Below are positions 34,397 through 36,982 of a stretch of 36,982 bases of DNA, in pieces. Source of the DNA: a candidate division CSSED10-310 bacterium (GTDB lineage: Bacteria > CSSED10-310); NCBI GenBank assembly GCA_016927515.1, contig JAFGMN010000141.1:1-36982 (forward strand). Direction: 5' to 3'. Made by a program: the position numbers and the translations under genes. Under the pieces are notes generated by a model. That model saw nothing but the letters and a program-made list of their open reading frames with translations. It did no database searches and was not told where the DNA came from. Within the stretch, counting starts at the first letter, position 1. Every line of letters starts with the position of its first letter.

Positions 34397-36226
34397 TTAA
34401 TTTCCGAAGGTCACGCGAACGACTTCTTCCAGTGTCGTCCGGCCTTCTCTGATTTTGTCCAATCCCGATCCACGCAATGTCTGCATTCCCAAAGCCACTG
34501 CGGTTTCACGGATTTCCATTGCCGACGCCCCCCTCAAGATGAGTTCGCGAATTTCATCAGTAATCGACAAGACTTCGAATAATGCCACTCGGCCCTTGTA
34601 TCCGGTGTGCGAGCAGTATGGGCAACCTCTTCCTTTCACGACATCGAATGTACCGATCTCTTCATCCCGGAACCCGATCTGAAGTAGGGCTTCCGGGGGA
34701 ACCTGAACCGGTTCTGCGCACTTTTTGCATACTGTGCGCGCCAGTCGCTGGGCGACGATGCTGATAAGTGATGAGGCCACCAGGAACGGTTCAACGCCCA
34801 TGTTCAGCAGACGGTTAATGGTTGTCGGAGCATCATTGGTATGAATCGTGGACAGCACGAGGTGGCCGGTCAAGGCTGCTTTGATGGCGATTTCCGCTGT
34901 TTCAAAATCCCGAATTTCACCGACCATGATAATATCGGGATCTTGCCGGAGAAAAGAGCGTAGAGCGGCCGCGAAGTTCAGTCCGATGGCATCGTGCATC
35001 TGGACCTGGTTGATCCCCATCAGATTGTACTCAACGGGATCTTCTGCCGTCATGATATTATCGCTGATACTGTTCAATTGGGTCAGGGCCGAATATAAGG
35101 TCGTCGTTTTTCCGGATCCCGTCGGTCCGGTAACCAGGCACATCCCGTAAGGCTTATGAATAGCCTCTTGGAATTCGGCCAATTGGCGTTCGTTAAAACC
35201 GAGTTGTGTCATATCCGTTTGAAGATTGGCTTTATCCAAAAGCCGGAGAACGATTTTTTCACCGAACAGGGTTGGTAGCGTAGAAACACGGAAATCCATT
35301 TCCCTTTTCGGACCCAGGCGCATTTTAATACGCCCGTCCTGGGGTAATCGCCTTTCGGAAATATCGAGATTCGCCATGATCTTCAAACGCGATGTAACGG
35401 CATCCTTGATTTTCAATGGCAATCCCAATTCTTTCCGTAGTACACCGTCCAGGCGGTTCCTAACCCGGAACGACTTTTCGTATGGTTCGAAATGGATATC
35501 CGAAACACCCATATTGATCGCCTTGATCAGTATTCCGTTGACCAGCTTGACAATGGGCGCTTCCAAGTTCTCCACTGCAACAACGGTTTCTTCGTCATCC
35601 TCGTCTACGACCTCCAGCTCATCCACGGCACCAGAAACCAGATCATCGAAATCGTCAACGTTAATGAATGAAGCATCCATCTCCTCTTCGGATTCACCAC
35701 CACCACCGCCGCCACCGTCAAAATCGGCGAAATCATCCATGTATCCTGCGGTAACAGTATCCCGAGTGTCTAACTCTGTCGATGCAACCGATATTGCTTT
35801 GCCCGTTCCATAATACCGTTCGATCGCACTCTTAATGGACATTTCCGATGCGACAACAGGTTCGACATGGTATCCCGTCATGAATTTCAGATCGTCTTGA
35901 GCGAACACATTGGATGGATCAGCCATGGCGATGGTCAACGAAGCACCGGTCCGACTGATCGGAATCAACATATATTTCCTGGCCACTTCGGCGGGTATCA
36001 GTTTTAATACCGATTCCTCAATATCAAAACTATTTAAATTGACCGAAGGAACTCCAAACTGATTGGAAAGGACCTCGGTTATATCTTCCTCATTCAAATA
36101 CTTCAGGTGAACGATCGCGCTTCCCAAACGCCCCCCATTGTTCGCCTGATACTTCAATGCAACTGCCAACTGCTCCGATGTAATCAATCCCTCTCGAATC
36201 AGTATATCACCTAAGCGTTCAGTCAT
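34397..36226 (-). CDS. pilB: Type IV pilus extension ATPase PilB
   Basis: 609 residues. The N-terminal 150 residues look like a MshEN/GspE-N domain with ERLGDIL and a second RLGSAI about 30 residues later, the spacing seen in cyclic-di-GMP-binding MshEN domains. A flexible linker follows, with a run of eight glycines and a strongly acidic stretch (DELEVVDEDDEE). The motor domain has Walker A GPTGSGKTTT, Asp box TAEDPVEY, Walker B DPDIIMVGEIRD and His box LSTIHTNDA. A tetracysteine zinc site (CKKC and CPYC) lies near residue 530-570. It powers pilus assembly at the inner membrane. First gene of the pil operon. The Shine-Dalgarno is weak (GGGGA). Confidence 0.97.
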   Translation of the reverse strand: MTERLGDILIREGLITSEQLAVALKYQANNGGRLGSAIVHLKYLNEEDITEVLSNQFGVPSVNLNSFDIEESVLKLIPAEVARKYMLIPISRTGASLTIAMADPSNVFAQDDLKFMTGYHVEPVVASEMSIKSAIERYYGTGKAISVASTELDTRDTVTAGYMDDFADFDGGGGGGGESEEEMDASFINVDDFDDLVSGAVDELEVVDEDDEETVVAVENLEAPIVKLVNGILIKAINMGVSDIHFEPYEKSFRVRNRLDGVLRKELGLPLKIKDAVTSRLKIMANLDISERRLPQDGRIKMRLGPKREMDFRVSTLPTLFGEKIVLRLLDKANLQTDMTQLGFNERQLAEFQEAIHKPYGMCLVTGPTGSGKTTTLYSALTQLNSISDNIMTAEDPVEYNLMGINQVQMHDAIGLNFAAALRSFLRQDPDIIMVGEIRDFETAEIAIKAALTGHLVLSTIHTNDAPTTINRLLNMGVEPFLVASSLISIVAQRLARTVCKKCAEPVQVPPEALLQIGFRDEEIGTFDVVKGRGCPYCSHTGYKGRVALFEVLSITDEIRELILRGASAMEIRETAVALGMQTLRGSGLDKIREGRTTLEEVVRVTFGN

Positions 36227-36280
36227 TTTGAATCCCCACGTCGGTCAAACCACAGCATTGCCACCTGCTCCAGCAGAACC

Positions 36281-36310
36281 ATTGCACCACATAAACAGGC
36301 TTATTGTCAA
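36281..36310 (-). promoter_or_regulatory. Candidate sigma-70 promoter for the pil operon
   Basis: On the minus strand a perfect TTGACA (36310-36305) is followed after 18 nt by TGCAAT (36286-36281, 4 of 6). It lies in the 103-nt gap between clpX and pilB and would start transcription near 36274. No terminator was seen after clpX, so read-through from clpX is also possible. Confidence 0.4.
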
Positions 36311-36329
36311 GAATATCAAAGGTTCTCCG

Positions 36330-36982
36330 CTAACCCGTCCGCTCGAAAACAGTGATCGGGTCTGCACCCCGCCGAACCACCTCACCCGTAATCACGCACT
36401 CTTTCAATCCCGTTTGTGACGGCAGGTCATACATAATATCCAGCATGATAGTTTCGAAGATGGAGCGCAGTCCCCGTGCACCCGTTTTCAGTTTGACTGC
36501 CTCGTCTGCAATTTCCACCATTGCGTCCGGCGTCACCGTCAGAGCGACGCCCTCGTAATGAAACAAGGTCTGATATTGGCGAATAATGGAGTTTTTAGGC
36601 TCTTTCAATATGCGGATCAGTTCGTCCCGACCCAGATCATCCAATGTGGCGATAACCGGCAATCGTCCAACGAATTCGGGGATCAAACCGTATTTGATCA
36701 GGTCCTGGGGTTGAACCCGTCGCAACATATCGCCCGTCGACGATACCCCAATCCCACGTGAATCAGCTCCGAATCCAACACGCTTAACATTGATCCGGGA
36801 GGAAATCAGATTCTCTAGACCAATAAAAGCTCCTCCAACAATAAACAACACATCCGTCGTATCGACCGGGATCGTTTCCTGGTGCGGATGCTTACGCCCT
36901 CCCAACGGCGGCACATTGGCCACTGTGCCTTCGATGATCTTCAACAAAGCTTGCTGCACACCTTCGCCTGACACATCCCGGG
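36330..36982 (-). CDS. clpX: ClpX ATPase, C-terminal part (cut by window edge)
   Basis: The reading frame stays open to the last base (…[10 protein letters not shown]), so the GTG that opens the tracked ORF is an internal Val and the true start lies outside the window. About 217 residues are visible: the second half of the AAA+ module with [23 protein letters not shown], the arginine-finger and sensor region [11 protein letters not shown], and the sensor-2 helix [21 protein letters not shown]. ClpX unfolds substrates and feeds them to the ClpP peptidase. 103 nt separate its stop from pilB. Confidence 0.97.
   Translation of the reverse strand, partial: RDVSGEGVQQALLKIIEGTVANVPPLGGRKHPHQETIPVDTTDVLFIVGGAFIGLENLISSRINVKRVGFGADSRGIGVSSTGDMLRRVQPQDLIKYGLIPEFVGRLPVIATLDDLGRDELIRILKEPKNSIIRQYQTLFHYEGVALTVTPDAMVEIADEAVKLKTGARGLRSIFETIMLDIMYDLPSQTGLKECVITGEVVRRGADPITVFERTG

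Noticed and set aside
35226-35813. Serine-rich plus-strand ORF opposite pilB
   Set aside because: The Ser and Pro runs are the complement of the acidic and poly-glycine linker of PilB.
36227-36329. Sigma-54 (-24/-12) promoter before pilB
   Set aside because: A GG-N10-GC spacing occurs (TGGTTCTGCTGGAGCA on the minus strand), but the flanking bases match the TGGCAC/TTGC consensus poorly.
1-36982. tRNA, rRNA, CRISPR array, insertion sequence or prophage
   Set aside because: No cloverleaf-like gene, regular spaced repeats, transposase, integrase or phage structural gene was seen; the only direct repeats are the pair at 16476-16525.

Overview
The window is about 37 kb of gene-dense chromosome from a bacterium. 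It carries single-copy housekeeping genes (recA, alaS, ftsK, clpX, hpt), and I see no phage, plasmid, insertion-sequence, CRISPR, rRNA or tRNA signal. The cell is almost certainly diderm (Gram-negative type): it has a LolA lipoprotein chaperone, three lipobox proteins, an ATPase of the MlaF type, and type IV pilus motor genes. TTG and GTG starts are used several times. I cannot name the phylum. The order pilB-pilT-pilC-pilS-pilR and a pilT between recA and alaS resemble what I remember from Desulfuromonadia-like bacteria, but the large secreted FG-GAP, subtilase and SGNH proteins would also suit a poorly cultured diderm phylum.

Layout from left to right. (1) A 1663-residue secreted FG-GAP repeat protein stands alone and ends at a textbook terminator. 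(2) thpR and recA overlap by 8 nt; an AT-rich dyad inside the end of thpR may hold a recA promoter. (3) A likely operon runs pilT-like ATPase, alaS, J-domain/TPR protein, MlaF-like ATPase and secreted subtilase. The MlaF-like ATPase has lost both the Walker B glutamate and the H-loop histidine. (4) A small PilZ protein has its own good promoter. (5) A second operon runs SGNH/GDSL-like secreted protein, ftsK, lolA and lipoprotein. It starts at a strong promoter whose -35 box lies in one of two 22-bp direct repeats. (6) On the minus strand, two lipoprotein genes, hpt and dgt follow a clear promoter. (7) Divergent from that operon is a membrane protein fusing a transporter-like half to a spermidine-synthase-like half. 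(8) The right third, all on the minus strand, is the 3' part of clpX, then pilB-pilT-pilC-pilS-pilR and a small DUF4845-like membrane protein. The operon's terminator lies inside the 3' end of the oppositely oriented fusion gene.

How the genes fit together. The pil block supplies an extension ATPase (PilB), a retraction ATPase (PilT), the inner-membrane platform (PilC) and a two-component system (PilS/PilR). A second, divergent PilT sits next to recA. No pilin, prepilin peptidase or secretin is in the window, so the rest of the machine lies elsewhere. Cyclic-di-GMP input is likely through the PilZ protein and a MshEN-type N-terminus on PilB. FtsK and LolA link chromosome segregation and envelope biogenesis in one transcript.

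Most of the window is conserved core machinery. I did not find a convincing new multi-gene system. The most unusual items are the double active-site loss in the MlaF-like ATPase and its J-domain/TPR and protease neighbours, the repeated modules of the FG-GAP protein, and the paired repeats at the SGNH-ftsK promoter.
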